Positions 1 through 5,491 of a DNA stretch of 5,491 nucleotides are shown piece by piece (the first letter of the stretch is position 1; each line of letters begins with the position of its first letter). The notes below the pieces were generated by a model that worked only from the letters and a program-made list of their open reading frames with translations, was not told the origin of the DNA and searched no databases. This DNA is from Erythrobacter sp. 34-65-8 (GTDB taxonomy: Bacteria > Pseudomonadota > Alphaproteobacteria > Sphingomonadales > Sphingomonadaceae). The DNA is taken from the NCBI GenBank assembly GCA_002278985.1, contig NCJP01000119.1, positions 1 through 5,491 on the forward strand, given 5' to 3'. The translations under genes and the position numbers were made by a program.

Positions 1-1552
1 AGGCAAGCTGACCGAAGACCAGTTCAAGCCGCTGCGGCTGATGAACGGGCTCTATCTGCAACTGCACGCCTACATGCTGCGCGTAGCCGTGCCCTATGGC
101 ACGCTGAGCAGCGCCCAGATGCATGCACTGGCCGACATCGCGGACAAGTATGACCGGGGCTATGGGCACTTCACCACCCGGCAGAACATCCAGTACAACT
201 GGATCAAGCTGGAGGATGCGCCGGACATTCTGGCCGACCTCGCTGCAGTGGAAATGCATGCGATCCAGACCAGCGGGAACTGCATCCGCAACATCAGTTC
301 CGACCATTTCGCCGGCGCTGCCGCTGACGAGCTCGTCGATCCAAGGCCTTATGCTGAACTGCTCAGACAATGGTCGAGCTTCCATCCGGAATTCAGCTTC
401 CTGCCGCGCAAGTTCAAGATCGCCGTGATTGCCTCGAAAACGGATCGTGCGGCGATGAAGCTGCACGATATCGGGATCGAGATCGTGCAGAACGAAGCAC
501 GCGAGCTGGGCGCCGCATTCTACGTTGGCGGCGGCATGGGCCGCACTCCGATGGTCGCGCCCTGCATCCGCGCCTTCGTGCCGCTCGACCAGCTGATTAC
601 CTATTCCGAGGCCTGCCTGCGCGTCTACAACCGCTACGGACGGCGGGACAACAAGTACAAGGCGCGGATCAAGATCCTCGTCCATGAGCTGGGCGCGCAG
701 GAATATGCGCGCCAGGTGGAGGAAGAGTTCGCCCACCTGCTGAGCCAAGGGATCGAGCCGCCCACCGCCGAGCTCGAGCGGATCAAGCCCTATTTCGCGG
801 ACCCTGCCTTCCAGGACGCATCGGGTGACCGGCTTGACCGGAGCGATCCCGATTTCGCGCTCTGGGTTGATCGCAACACCCATCCCCACAAGGTGCCCGG
901 CTACGTTTCGGCCGTCATCAGCCTGAAACCGGTCGGCGGCATTCCCGGCGATGCCACGGCTCGCCAGATGCACGTGATGGCGGAACTGGCGAAGTCCTAT
1001 TCATTCGATGAATGCCGGGTCATGCACACGCAGAACATCGTTCTGCCGCATGTCCGCAAGGCCCAGCTCTACACCCTGTGGCAGACGCTCGAAGCCGAAG
1101 GACTGGGCAGCCCCAACCTCGATACGATCGAGGATATCATCGCCTGCCCCGGGCTCGACTATTGCAGCCTGGCGAACGCCCGCTCGATCCCGGTGGCGCA
1201 GAAGATTTCCGCCCGCTTTGCCGAGACCGGCAAGACCGCTGCCCTTGGTGAGCTGAAGCTGAAGATTTCCGGCTGCATCAACGCCTGCGGGCACCACCAT
1301 GCCGGCCATATCGGCATCCTCGGCGTCGACAAGAAGGGGGTGGAAAACTACCAGCTCCTGCTCGGCGGCAGCGAGGCAGCCGATACCTCGCTCGGCAAGA
1401 TTACCGGCCCCGGCTTCGACGAGGACGGCGTGGTCGGCGCGGTCGAAACCGTGACCGATGTTTACCTGCGCGAACGCACCGACGGCGAGCGCTTCCTCGA
1501 TACCTACCGTCGCATCGGCATGGAGCCGTTCAAGGAGGCGCTTTATGGCTGA
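1..1552 (+). CDS. cysI: Nitrite/sulfite reductase, hemoprotein (CysI type), 5' truncated
   Basis: Predicted cytoplasmic siroheme/4Fe-4S enzyme that reduces sulfite to sulfide with six electrons in sulfate assimilation. The frame is open from base 2 (GKLTEDQF...), so the true start lies upstream and the ATG at 41 is internal. About 516 residues are visible against roughly 550-570 in the family, so only a short N-terminal piece is missing. Seen in order: the first ferredoxin-like half domain with GHFTTRQN (164-187); a second half-domain repeat with GDATARQMH (about 949-975) and HTQNIVLP (from about 1025); then the cluster/siroheme ligands as C-x5-C (codons 1145 and 1163) and C-x3-C (codons 1274 and 1286). 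The last eight bases overlap the DUF934 start. Sulfite rather than nitrite is inferred from the downstream cysH. No flavoprotein partner (CysJ) is in view, so the electron donor is unknown. Confidence 0.93.
   Translation, partial: GKLTEDQFKPLRLMNGLYLQLHAYMLRVAVPYGTLSSAQMHALADIADKYDRGYGHFTTRQNIQYNWIKLEDAPDILADLAAVEMHAIQTSGNCIRNISSDHFAGAAADELVDPRPYAELLRQWSSFHPEFSFLPRKFKIAVIASKTDRAAMKLHDIGIEIVQNEARELGAAFYVGGGMGRTPMVAPCIRAFVPLDQLITYSEACLRVYNRYGRRDNKYKARIKILVHELGAQEYARQVEEEFAHLLSQGIEPPTAELERIKPYFADPAFQDASGDRLDRSDPDFALWVDRNTHPHKVPGYVSAVISLKPVGGIPGDATARQMHVMAELAKSYSFDECRVMHTQNIVLPHVRKAQLYTLWQTLEAEGLGSPNLDTIEDIIACPGLDYCSLANARSIPVAQKISARFAETGKTAALGELKLKISGCINACGHHHAGHIGILGVDKKGVENYQLLLGGSEAADTSLGKITGPGFDEDGVVGAVETVTDVYLRERTDGERFLDTYRRIGMEPFKEALYG
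1532..1538 (+). promoter_or_regulatory. Strong ribosome binding site for the DUF934 gene
   Basis: AAGGAGG lies six bases before the ATG at 1545, inside the end of the cysI coding sequence. It is a near-perfect anti-16S match and fixes the start at 1545 rather than at the longer open frame that begins at 1458. Confidence 0.8.
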
Positions 1553-2030
1553 CACCAATTTCCCTGCCCGGGAGGGGCTGGGCGTGAGCCCTGACGAAGT
1601 GCAGTTCCGGTTCCGCAGCGACGAGCCGGTCGATCATGCGGCGGTGACGGTCGATTCCTTCCTCGACCAGTCGAACGCCACTGCCGTGCGGATCGAGCCG
1701 GGTGACGATACCCGCGCGCTGCTGCCTCATCTTGACCGGATCGCGTTGGTGGAAGTCAATTTCCCGGTGTTCGGCGACGGGCGCGGCTATTCCTCCGCCC
1801 GGATCCTGCGGGAAGCGGGCTTTGCCGGCGAGCTGCGCGCGGTGGGCGACGTGCTGGTTGACCAGATCGGCTTCCTGCGGCGCTGCGGGTTTGATGCCTT
1901 TGCCCCGGACCAGCCAATCGATCCGGAAGACGCGAATGCCGCGTTCGGCCGCTGGCCGGAAGTCTACCAGCCCACCACCGATGGCCGGGTGCCGATCTGG
2001 CAGCTGCGCCATGGCGCGGGCCATGGCTGA
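1545..2030 (+). CDS. DUF934 family protein (sulfite-reduction operon companion)
   Basis: 161-residue soluble protein of the DUF934 family, with no signal peptide or membrane segment. The family is known for sitting beside cysI/cysH in proteobacteria and is often labelled an oxidoreductase, but I know of no established reaction. The conserved core runs from about residue 73 to 125: FPVFGDGRGYSSARIL (73-88), then GELRAVGDVLVDQIGFL, then RRCGFDAF. The start at 1545 is chosen because a perfect AAGGAGG precedes it and it overlaps the cysI stop in ATGGCTGA. Its own stop overlaps the cysH start in the same octamer. This position between the sulfite-making and sulfite-using enzymes suggests a helper, electron-transfer or assembly role; that is inference. 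Confidence 0.9.
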   Translation: MADTNFPAREGLGVSPDEVQFRFRSDEPVDHAAVTVDSFLDQSNATAVRIEPGDDTRALLPHLDRIALVEVNFPVFGDGRGYSSARILREAGFAGELRAVGDVLVDQIGFLRRCGFDAFAPDQPIDPEDANAAFGRWPEVYQPTTDGRVPIWQLRHGAGHG

Positions 2031-2814
2031 GGCCGATCCCGTCCGCCTGCGTGACCGGATCGACACCGGCCCGCGCTTCACCGAGCATGACGCAATCCGC
2101 CTGAACCGGATGTTCCGCGGCTCCGACACGCGCGAAATGCTCCGAGCAGTTATTGCTGACGGGCTGGCGGGCGACATGGCGGTGGTTTCCAGCTTCGGCG
2201 CGGAAAGCGCAGTGCTGCTGCATCTGGTGGCCGAAGTCGACCCGGCCCTGCCGGTGCTGTTCCTCGACACGGGCAAGCATTTTGCCGAGACGCTGACCTA
2301 CCGCGACACGCTGGCATCCCGGTTTGGCCTGACTGCTCTCCGGATCCTGAGCCCGGACCCGGCTGAACTCTCACAGCGGGATGAAACCGGCCTGCGCTGG
2401 TCCTACGACCCTGACGGCTGCTGCGAAATCCGCAAAGTTCGGCCGCTGGCACGCGCTCTGGCCGGACTGGATGCCACCATCACCGGGCGCAAGGCGTTCC
2501 AAGCGCAGACGCGGGCCAATCTGCCCCGGTTCGAGCTCGACACCAGTGACGGCCACGGCCGCCTCAAGATCAACCCGCTGATCGACTGGACCGCCGAAGA
2601 CATCGCGCGTCATTTCACCGCGCACGACCTTCCCCCGCACCCGCTGGTCGAGCAAGGCTATCCTTCGATCGGCTGTTCGCCCTGCACCAGCGAGGTCGCA
2701 CCAGGAGAAGACCCGCGTTCGGGCCGATGGAAAGGCTGGGACAAGACCGAGTGCGGCATCCATACCGACGGTGCAGCCAGCGATCTGCCGCCGGGTTACG
2801 AGCCGTTCCTGTAA
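2023..2814 (+). CDS. cysH: Adenylyl-sulfate (APS/PAPS) reductase, 4Fe-4S type
   Basis: 263-residue cytoplasmic enzyme that reduces activated sulfate (APS, possibly PAPS) to sulfite with thioredoxin-type reductant, feeding CysI. Visible motifs: SSFGAES at residues 56-62 (pyrophosphate-binding loop), LDTGKH at 81-86, Cys-Cys at 133-134 in CCEIRK, C218-x2-C221 in GCSPC, then GEDPRSGRW, and the catalytic C244 in ECGIH. The CC-x83-CxxC arrangement is the 4Fe-4S ligand set of bacterial APS reductases and is absent from the E. coli-type PAPS reductase, so APS is the likelier substrate. The start at 2023 gives an 8-base overlap with DUF934; an in-frame ATG at 2011 (MARAMAE...) is an alternative. Neither has a clear ribosome binding site, which suggests translational coupling. 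The open frame reaches further upstream, but there it shadows DUF934. Confidence 0.93.
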   Translation: MAEADPVRLRDRIDTGPRFTEHDAIRLNRMFRGSDTREMLRAVIADGLAGDMAVVSSFGAESAVLLHLVAEVDPALPVLFLDTGKHFAETLTYRDTLASRFGLTALRILSPDPAELSQRDETGLRWSYDPDGCCEIRKVRPLARALAGLDATITGRKAFQAQTRANLPRFELDTSDGHGRLKINPLIDWTAEDIARHFTAHDLPPHPLVEQGYPSIGCSPCTSEVAPGEDPRSGRWKGWDKTECGIHTDGAASDLPPGYEPFL

Positions 2815-2820
2815 AGCAAC

Positions 2821-2856
2821 CGGGGCACCGGAACGACATGGCGTTCCGGTGCCCCG
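2821..2856. terminator. Perfect 15-bp hairpin between convergent genes, probable bidirectional terminator
   Basis: CGGGGCACCGGAACG (2821-2835), loop ACATGG, then its exact complement (2842-2856). It starts six bases after the cysH stop and ends 23 bases before the stop of the convergent lipoprotein gene. Placement and stem strength fit termination for both strands. There is no proper T tract on either side: the + side reads ATTAGCGTT and the - side GTTGCTTT. Termination is therefore inferred; a transcript-end stabiliser is possible. Confidence 0.7.
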
Positions 2857-2879
2857 ATTAGCGTTGGCTTGCAGGTAAA

Positions 2880-3284
2880 TCAGGCCTCGATGCGCTCGAC
2901 CGTTCCGGTCTTCCCTTCGGGATCAGTCGAGGTCCAGACGCCATCCTCTCCCACGGTTTCGCTGTGGCAGACTTCTGCCGCCCCTTCCTCGTCCCCGGTC
3001 GTGCAATATTCGTTCGGTGATTTCTGGACCCACCTGCCGGTCTCGGTTTCGCCGGTCGCGGAAGTTGAGGTGTAGGTTCCGTCCGGGCGGACTTCTTCGG
3101 TGAAAACCGTGCCATCCTGCTGGGTGATCTTGAACATACCGGTGGAAGGACCACCATCGGCAGCCACCGTTGCCGCTGCCGGGGCGGCTGCCGGCTCCTC
3201 CGCGGCTACGGGTTCAGCCGGGGCTTCCGACTGGGAACAGGCAGAGAGCGCCGCAAGCGCGGCTACAAGTACGATCTTTTTCAT
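2880..3284 (-). CDS. Small lipoprotein with internal beta-repeat, function unknown
   Basis: 134-residue predicted lipoprotein. MKKIVLVAALAALSAC is a classic short signal peptide with lipobox LSAC and lipidated C16. There is no Asp at +2 (Ser instead), so outer-membrane sorting is likely if usual Lol rules hold. Residues 17-43 are an Ala/Pro/Glu-rich linker. Residues 47-134 form a compact acidic, Thr-rich, probably all-beta domain with an internal repeat: DGTYTST...G.T.T at 68-82 and DGVWTST...G.T.T at 114-128, with C94 and C106 between them as a possible disulfide. The ribosome site GAAAGGGG sits six bases before the ATG. It converges on cysH and diverges from flgM. I recognise no named family, and a link to either neighbouring system is not shown. 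Confidence 0.85.
   Translation of the reverse strand: MKKIVLVAALAALSACSQSEAPAEPVAAEEPAAAPAAATVAADGGPSTGMFKITQQDGTVFTEEVRPDGTYTSTSATGETETGRWVQKSPNEYCTTGDEEGAAEVCHSETVGEDGVWTSTDPEGKTGTVERIEA
2901..2945 (-). repeat. Second copy of intragenic 15-residue repeat in lipoprotein
   Basis: Encodes residues 114-128. Aligned without gaps to residues 68-82 (3039-3083), it keeps D-G, an aromatic at position 4, T-S-T, then G, T and T at the same spacing. The two copies are 46 residues apart. Confidence 0.6.
3039..3083 (-). repeat. First copy of intragenic 15-residue repeat in lipoprotein
   Basis: Encodes residues 68-82 (DGTYTSTSATGETET). It pairs with residues 114-128. A shorter third DG unit, DGTVFTEE at residues 57-64, may be a degenerate further copy. 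Confidence 0.6.
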
Positions 3285-3465
3285 GAGTATCCCCTTTCAA
3301 CGTGACGCAGAAGGGCGGCCGTTCCCGCCAGTGCGACTCACGATCCCGCCGGAAGCTTACGCCTTCCACGCTGCTTGGAAAGCTAAAGCCGAATCGGGGC
3401 CGTGACCCCTTAATCAAACCTTTCACAGGTCGTCCTGTATCGCAGCACAGCGCAGGAGACCCGAC
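3285..3465. other. Divergent intergenic region between lipoprotein gene and flgM
   Basis: 181 bases with no credible gene. It must hold the lipoprotein promoter and, unless flgM is read from elsewhere, the flgM promoter. I searched by eye for a sigma-54 pair (GG-N10-GC) and the enterobacterial sigma-28 form (TAAA-N15-GCCGATAA) and found neither. Short inverted repeats are present, for example TTCCA/TGGAA around 3364-3380, but they are too short to call. AGGAG at 3454-3458 is the flgM ribosome site. Confidence 0.5.
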
Positions 3466-3759
3466 ATGTCGCCGATCGACATTCGCAAGACGCTGCCGGT
3501 GAACGCCGCCCCGGCGATCTCCGGCCACACCCAGGCCACCGAGAGGCCTCGCCCACAGGCTGCGACATCCGCCGGAGCCGGTGCCGAAGGTGTGCAGGTG
3601 GAGCTGGGCGCAACGCCCGACAGTGCCGCCCCCCCGGTCGATCGTGAACGGGTTAACCAGATTCGCGACGCCTTGCGCGAAGGCAGCTATCCCATCGTTC
3701 CCGCGAAGATTGCCGATGCCATGATTGCTGCCCGGCTGGTCCTCGGGGGCCAGGCATGA
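3466..3759 (+). CDS. flgM: Anti-sigma-28 factor FlgM
   Basis: 97-residue protein matching FlgM in size and layout. FlgM binds the flagellar sigma factor FliA in the cytoplasm, blocks late flagellar genes, and is released when it is exported through the finished hook-basal body. The N-terminal 55 residues are Ala/Pro-rich and probably disordered, as expected for an exported regulator. The conserved C-terminal sigma-binding part is residues 58-92: VDRERVNQIRDALREGSYPI followed by KIADAMI. AGGAG seven bases before the ATG supports the start. Its stop overlaps the next gene by ATGA, the usual flgM-flgN pairing. Similarity is strongest in the C-terminal helices; the N-terminal half is not diagnostic. 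Confidence 0.88.
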   Translation: MSPIDIRKTLPVNAAPAISGHTQATERPRPQAATSAGAGAEGVQVELGATPDSAAPPVDRERVNQIRDALREGSYPIVPAKIADAMIAARLVLGGQA

Positions 3760-4067
3760 GCTCCGCCATGACCGCCGAACATCTGCGGCAGATGATTGCC
3801 GTGCTGGAGGCAGAGCGGCAGGCCCTTGCCACCCTTGACCTCGACGCGCTGCTGGCCACCGCGCAGCGCAAGCAGGGTCTGTGCGCTGAACTGGAGCCGG
3901 CCAGCCCGGCAGCGCCAGACGCTGAATGTCGCGCCCTGGCTGAGAACGCACGGGCGCTGAACGAGGTAAACCGCCGGGTTCGCAACCTCCTGGCTGCGCA
4001 AGTTTCCGCCCGGATCGATGCACTGGTCGACCGGCCCGGCACCTACCGGGTGGCCCGCGTGGCCTGA
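3756..4067 (+). CDS. flgN: FlgN-like flagellar export chaperone
   Basis: 103-residue, mainly helical protein with no signal peptide. FlgN proteins are cytoplasmic chaperones that hold the hook-filament junction proteins FlgK and FlgL and deliver them to the export apparatus. What is seen: a long amphipathic N-terminal helix (about 6-47: HLRQMIAVLEAERQALATLD...), a Pro/Ala break at 48-54, a second helix (about 56-90: ALAENARALNEVNRRVRNLL), and a short basic tail with TYR. The family is weakly conserved, so the call rests on size, helical pattern and the ATGA overlap with flgM. An in-frame ATG at 3768 is an alternative start, but 3756 gives the overlap. It is shorter than the enterobacterial form (about 140 residues). 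Confidence 0.68.
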   Translation: MSSAMTAEHLRQMIAVLEAERQALATLDLDALLATAQRKQGLCAELEPASPAAPDAECRALAENARALNEVNRRVRNLLAAQVSARIDALVDRPGTYRVARVA

Positions 4068-4080
4068 TCGCCGGGCAAAC

Positions 4081-4095
4081 TGGCACACCCCTTGC
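4081..4095 (+). promoter_or_regulatory. Sigma-54 (RpoN) promoter, -24/-12 elements
   Basis: TGGCACACCCCTTGC fits the consensus TGGCAC-N5-TTGC at every defined base, followed by T. GG at 4082-4083 and GC at 4094-4095 are separated by exactly ten bases. The predicted transcription start is near 4107, which gives a leader of about 28 bases before the GTG at 4135. It lies 14 bases after the flgN stop, in the short gap before the transglycosylase gene. Sigma-54 control of flagellar genes is well known in many proteobacteria and needs an enhancer-binding activator. Activator sites would fall inside flgN, and none can be named by eye. Confidence 0.85.
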
Positions 4096-4122
4096 TGTGC
4101 ATGGTGACGAACCATTGCCGCA

Positions 4123-4128
4123 AGGGAG
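4123..4128 (+). promoter_or_regulatory. Ribosome binding site deciding a GTG start
   Basis: AGGGAG six bases before the GTG at 4135. The ATG at 4101 is in another frame and lies before the predicted transcription start, so the GTG is the credible initiation codon. Confidence 0.7.
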
Positions 4129-4134
4129 CCCGTC

Positions 4135-5007
4135 GTGGGCGAAAGCCGAATAGAGTCTGTCCGTCCCTCTGCCGCACCGCTTCCGGTGCGCGCGGCGATT
4201 GCCCATGGCGCGGGGCGGACGGGTATCGGCTTCGACTTTCTGTTGGCGCAGGCGCGGATCGAATCCGGCCTTGATCCCGATGCCAAGACGCGCACATCCA
4301 GCGCCACAGGACTGTTCCAGTTCATCGAAAGCACCTGGCTCGCCACTGTCCGCAAGCACGGCGCGGCGCATGGACTTGCCCCTTATGCTGCGGCCATCGG
4401 GCAGGGCGCCAACGGCCCCTATGTCAGCGACCCGGGGATGCGGCAGCAGATCCTCGGTTTGCGCCACGATCCCGCGCTCGCCTCGGTCATGGCCGGGGCA
4501 CTGGCGCAGGACAACCGGGCTGAACTGATCCCGGTGCTCGGGCGCGAACCCGATGCAGGCGAGCTCTATCTGGCCCATTTCCTCGGCTCGGGCGGGGCCA
4601 GCCGGTTCCTCTCCGCGCTCCAGTCCGACCCGTCCCAATCCGCAGCCGCACTCTTTCCCAGGCCAGCTGCCGCCAACCGCCCGATCTTTTTCGAGCGCGA
4701 CGGCACGGCCCGCTCGCTGAGTGAAGTGATGGACCTGATGCGGGGCAAGATGGCGCAGGCGATGGACGCCGGCCCGGTGTCCGGCCATCCAGCCTTTGCT
4801 GCTCCTGGCCAGCCTGCCTCCGCCGTCCCTGCCCCCTTTCTCGCGGCGCGGAACGGTTTTGCCGGCGCAGCCAGCGGCTTTGCCGATAACCGCCCTGCCC
4901 TGCGCCCGATCAGCGAGCTTCTGGCCCAAGGCTTCACCGGATCGCCCGGCCAGGCCGGTGATCACGCCCGCCGTGCCTATGCCACGCTGCGGAGCTTCGG
5001 GCTGTGA
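4135..5007 (+). CDS. Flagellar-locus lytic transglycosylase (SLT domain), no signal peptide
   Basis: 290-residue protein with a GTG start. The N-terminal SLT-type domain (about 18-150) cleaves glycan strands of peptidoglycan non-hydrolytically. Visible: the catalytic Glu at 43 in QARIESGLDP, SSATGLFQFIESTWL (55-69), a GQGANGPYVSDP segment, and ELYLAHFLGSGGA (143-155), typical of the domain. A conserved-looking ANRPIFFERDGTARSLSEVM follows at 180-199, then an Ala/Pro-rich stretch and an ordered tail ending ATLRSFGL. No Sec or Tat signal or membrane helix is seen, unlike most periplasmic transglycosylases. There is no FlgJ-type rod-cap domain I can recognise. The sigma-54 promoter in front and the GTGA overlap with flhA tie it to flagellar assembly, probably opening the wall for the rod. 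Export by the flagellar apparatus is inference. Confidence 0.88.
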   Translation: MGESRIESVRPSAAPLPVRAAIAHGAGRTGIGFDFLLAQARIESGLDPDAKTRTSSATGLFQFIESTWLATVRKHGAAHGLAPYAAAIGQGANGPYVSDPGMRQQILGLRHDPALASVMAGALAQDNRAELIPVLGREPDAGELYLAHFLGSGGASRFLSALQSDPSQSAAALFPRPAAANRPIFFERDGTARSLSEVMDLMRGKMAQAMDAGPVSGHPAFAAPGQPASAVPAPFLAARNGFAGAASGFADNRPALRPISELLAQGFTGSPGQAGDHARRAYATLRSFGL

Positions 5008-5491
5008 GCGCGCGGCTGGCCGGCCTGCCCGGCGCCTTCGCTCTGCCCGCAGGCATCCTGGCGCTGATCGTACTGATGGTCCTGCCGATCCCGGCTTTCC
5101 TGCTCGATCTGTTCTTCGTGCTCAACCTGGCCATTTCGGTCATCATCCTGACCACCGCACTCAATGCCCGCAAACCGCTCGATTTCTCGTCCTTCCCCAG
5201 CGTGCTGCTGTTTGCCACGCTGCTGCGGCTGGCGCTCAACGTCGCCTCGACCCGGGTCGTACTGGTCAACGGGCACGAGGGAGAGGACGCCGCCGGCCAG
5301 GTCATCGCGGCCTTTGCCCAGTTCATCATCGGCGGAAACTTCGCCGTCGGCCTGTTCGTCTTCGCGATCCTGCTGATCATCAATCTGGTGGTGGTGACCA
5401 AAGGCGCGGGCCGCATATCCGAGGTGTCCGCACGGTTCGTGCTGGATGCCCTGCCCGGCAAGCAGATGGCGATCGACGCCGACATCGCCGC
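5004..5491 (+). CDS. flhA: Flagellar export gate protein FlhA, 3' truncated by window
   Basis: The first 162 codons of FlhA, the inner-membrane export gate of the flagellar type III secretion system, which uses the proton-motive force and docks chaperone-substrate complexes. The window ends inside codon 163; the full family length is near 700 residues. Seen: hydrophobic segments at about 14-34 and 36-53, a segment near 66-88, and two between about 100 and 132. Family motifs are LPIPAFLLD (27-35), KPLDFSSFPSVLL (57-69), TLLRLALNVASTR (72-84), and the FHIPEP signature across 137-160 (RISEVSARF, LPGKQMAIDAD). The GTG start overlaps the transglycosylase stop as GTGA, with GGAG nine bases upstream. 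FlhA rather than a virulence-type homologue is supported by the flgM-flgN neighbourhood. Confidence 0.93.
   Translation, partial: MSARLAGLPGAFALPAGILALIVLMVLPIPAFLLDLFFVLNLAISVIILTTALNARKPLDFSSFPSVLLFATLLRLALNVASTRVVLVNGHEGEDAAGQVIAAFAQFIIGGNFAVGLFVFAILLIINLVVVTKGAGRISEVSARFVLDALPGKQMAIDADIA

Noticed and set aside
41..43. ATG at 41 as the start of cysI.
   Set aside because: The frame stays open and reads as family sequence (GKLTEDQFKPLRL) back to base 2, so the gene begins before the window.
1001..1558. Open frame of 185 codons on the - strand inside cysI.
   Set aside because: The + strand here encodes the siroheme and cluster ligands of CysI; the reverse frame shows no family pattern.
1530..2276. 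Open frame of 248 codons on the - strand across DUF934 and the start of cysH.
   Set aside because: It is antisense to two conserved genes, is rich in Arg and Ala with no motif, and arises from third-position GC bias.
3384..3441. TAAA at 3384-3387 and TCAAA at 3414-3418 considered as -35 elements of sigma-28 promoters for flgM.
   Set aside because: At the required 15-base spacing the -10 regions match GCCGATAA at only two or so positions.
4035..4050. Small inverted repeat CCCGG-caccta-CCGGG at the end of flgN, considered as a terminator before the sigma-54 promoter.
   Set aside because: The stem is only five pairs, lies inside the coding sequence and has no T run. Such pairs are common by chance at this GC content.
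3214..4965. Open frame of 583 codons on the - strand, opposite flgM, flgN and the transglycosylase.
   Set aside because: It has no ribosome site or recognisable domain, its composition is Arg/Gly/Pro/Ala-rich as expected of a GC-rich shadow frame, and it lies opposite three well-supported genes and overlaps the lipoprotein start.
4934..5485. Open frame of 183 codons on the - strand at the window end.
   Set aside because: The + strand in the same place encodes FlhA with its signature motif. The reverse frame is a shadow.

Overview
The window holds two unrelated chromosomal blocks from a GC-rich Gram-negative bacterium, most likely an alphaproteobacterium and plausibly a sphingomonad (inference from protein flavour, the DUF934/CysI pairing and the flagellar gene order; no rRNA or other marker is present to prove it). 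There is no sign of an insertion sequence, tRNA, rRNA, CRISPR array or prophage.

Left block (1-2814, + strand): assimilatory sulfate reduction. A 5'-truncated cysI-type nitrite/sulfite reductase is followed by a DUF934 gene and a cysH-type adenylyl-sulfate reductase. The three reading frames overlap at each junction by the same octamer, ATGGCTGA, so they form a tightly coupled operon. CysH makes sulfite from activated sulfate and CysI reduces sulfite to sulfide. DUF934 is a conserved companion of unknown role. A perfect 15-bp hairpin just after cysH closes the operon.

Middle (2815-3465): a convergent small lipoprotein gene on the - strand (2880-3284). It has a clear lipobox and a C-terminal domain built from an internal repeat. 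A 181-bp divergent intergenic region separates it from the flagellar block; I see no gene and no convincing promoter there.

Right block (3466-5491, + strand): flagellar genes flgM (anti-sigma-28 factor), a flgN-like chaperone gene, a lytic transglycosylase without a signal peptide, and the 5' part of flhA (export gate), cut by the window end. flgM/flgN overlap by ATGA and transglycosylase/flhA by GTGA. Between flgN and the transglycosylase lies a near-perfect sigma-54 promoter (TGGCAC-N5-TTGC, 4081-4095), so the transglycosylase-flhA unit probably has its own RpoN-dependent start. No completely new system is evident. The best leads are that promoter, the leaderless transglycosylase next to export genes, the repeat lipoprotein, and the coupled DUF934 gene.
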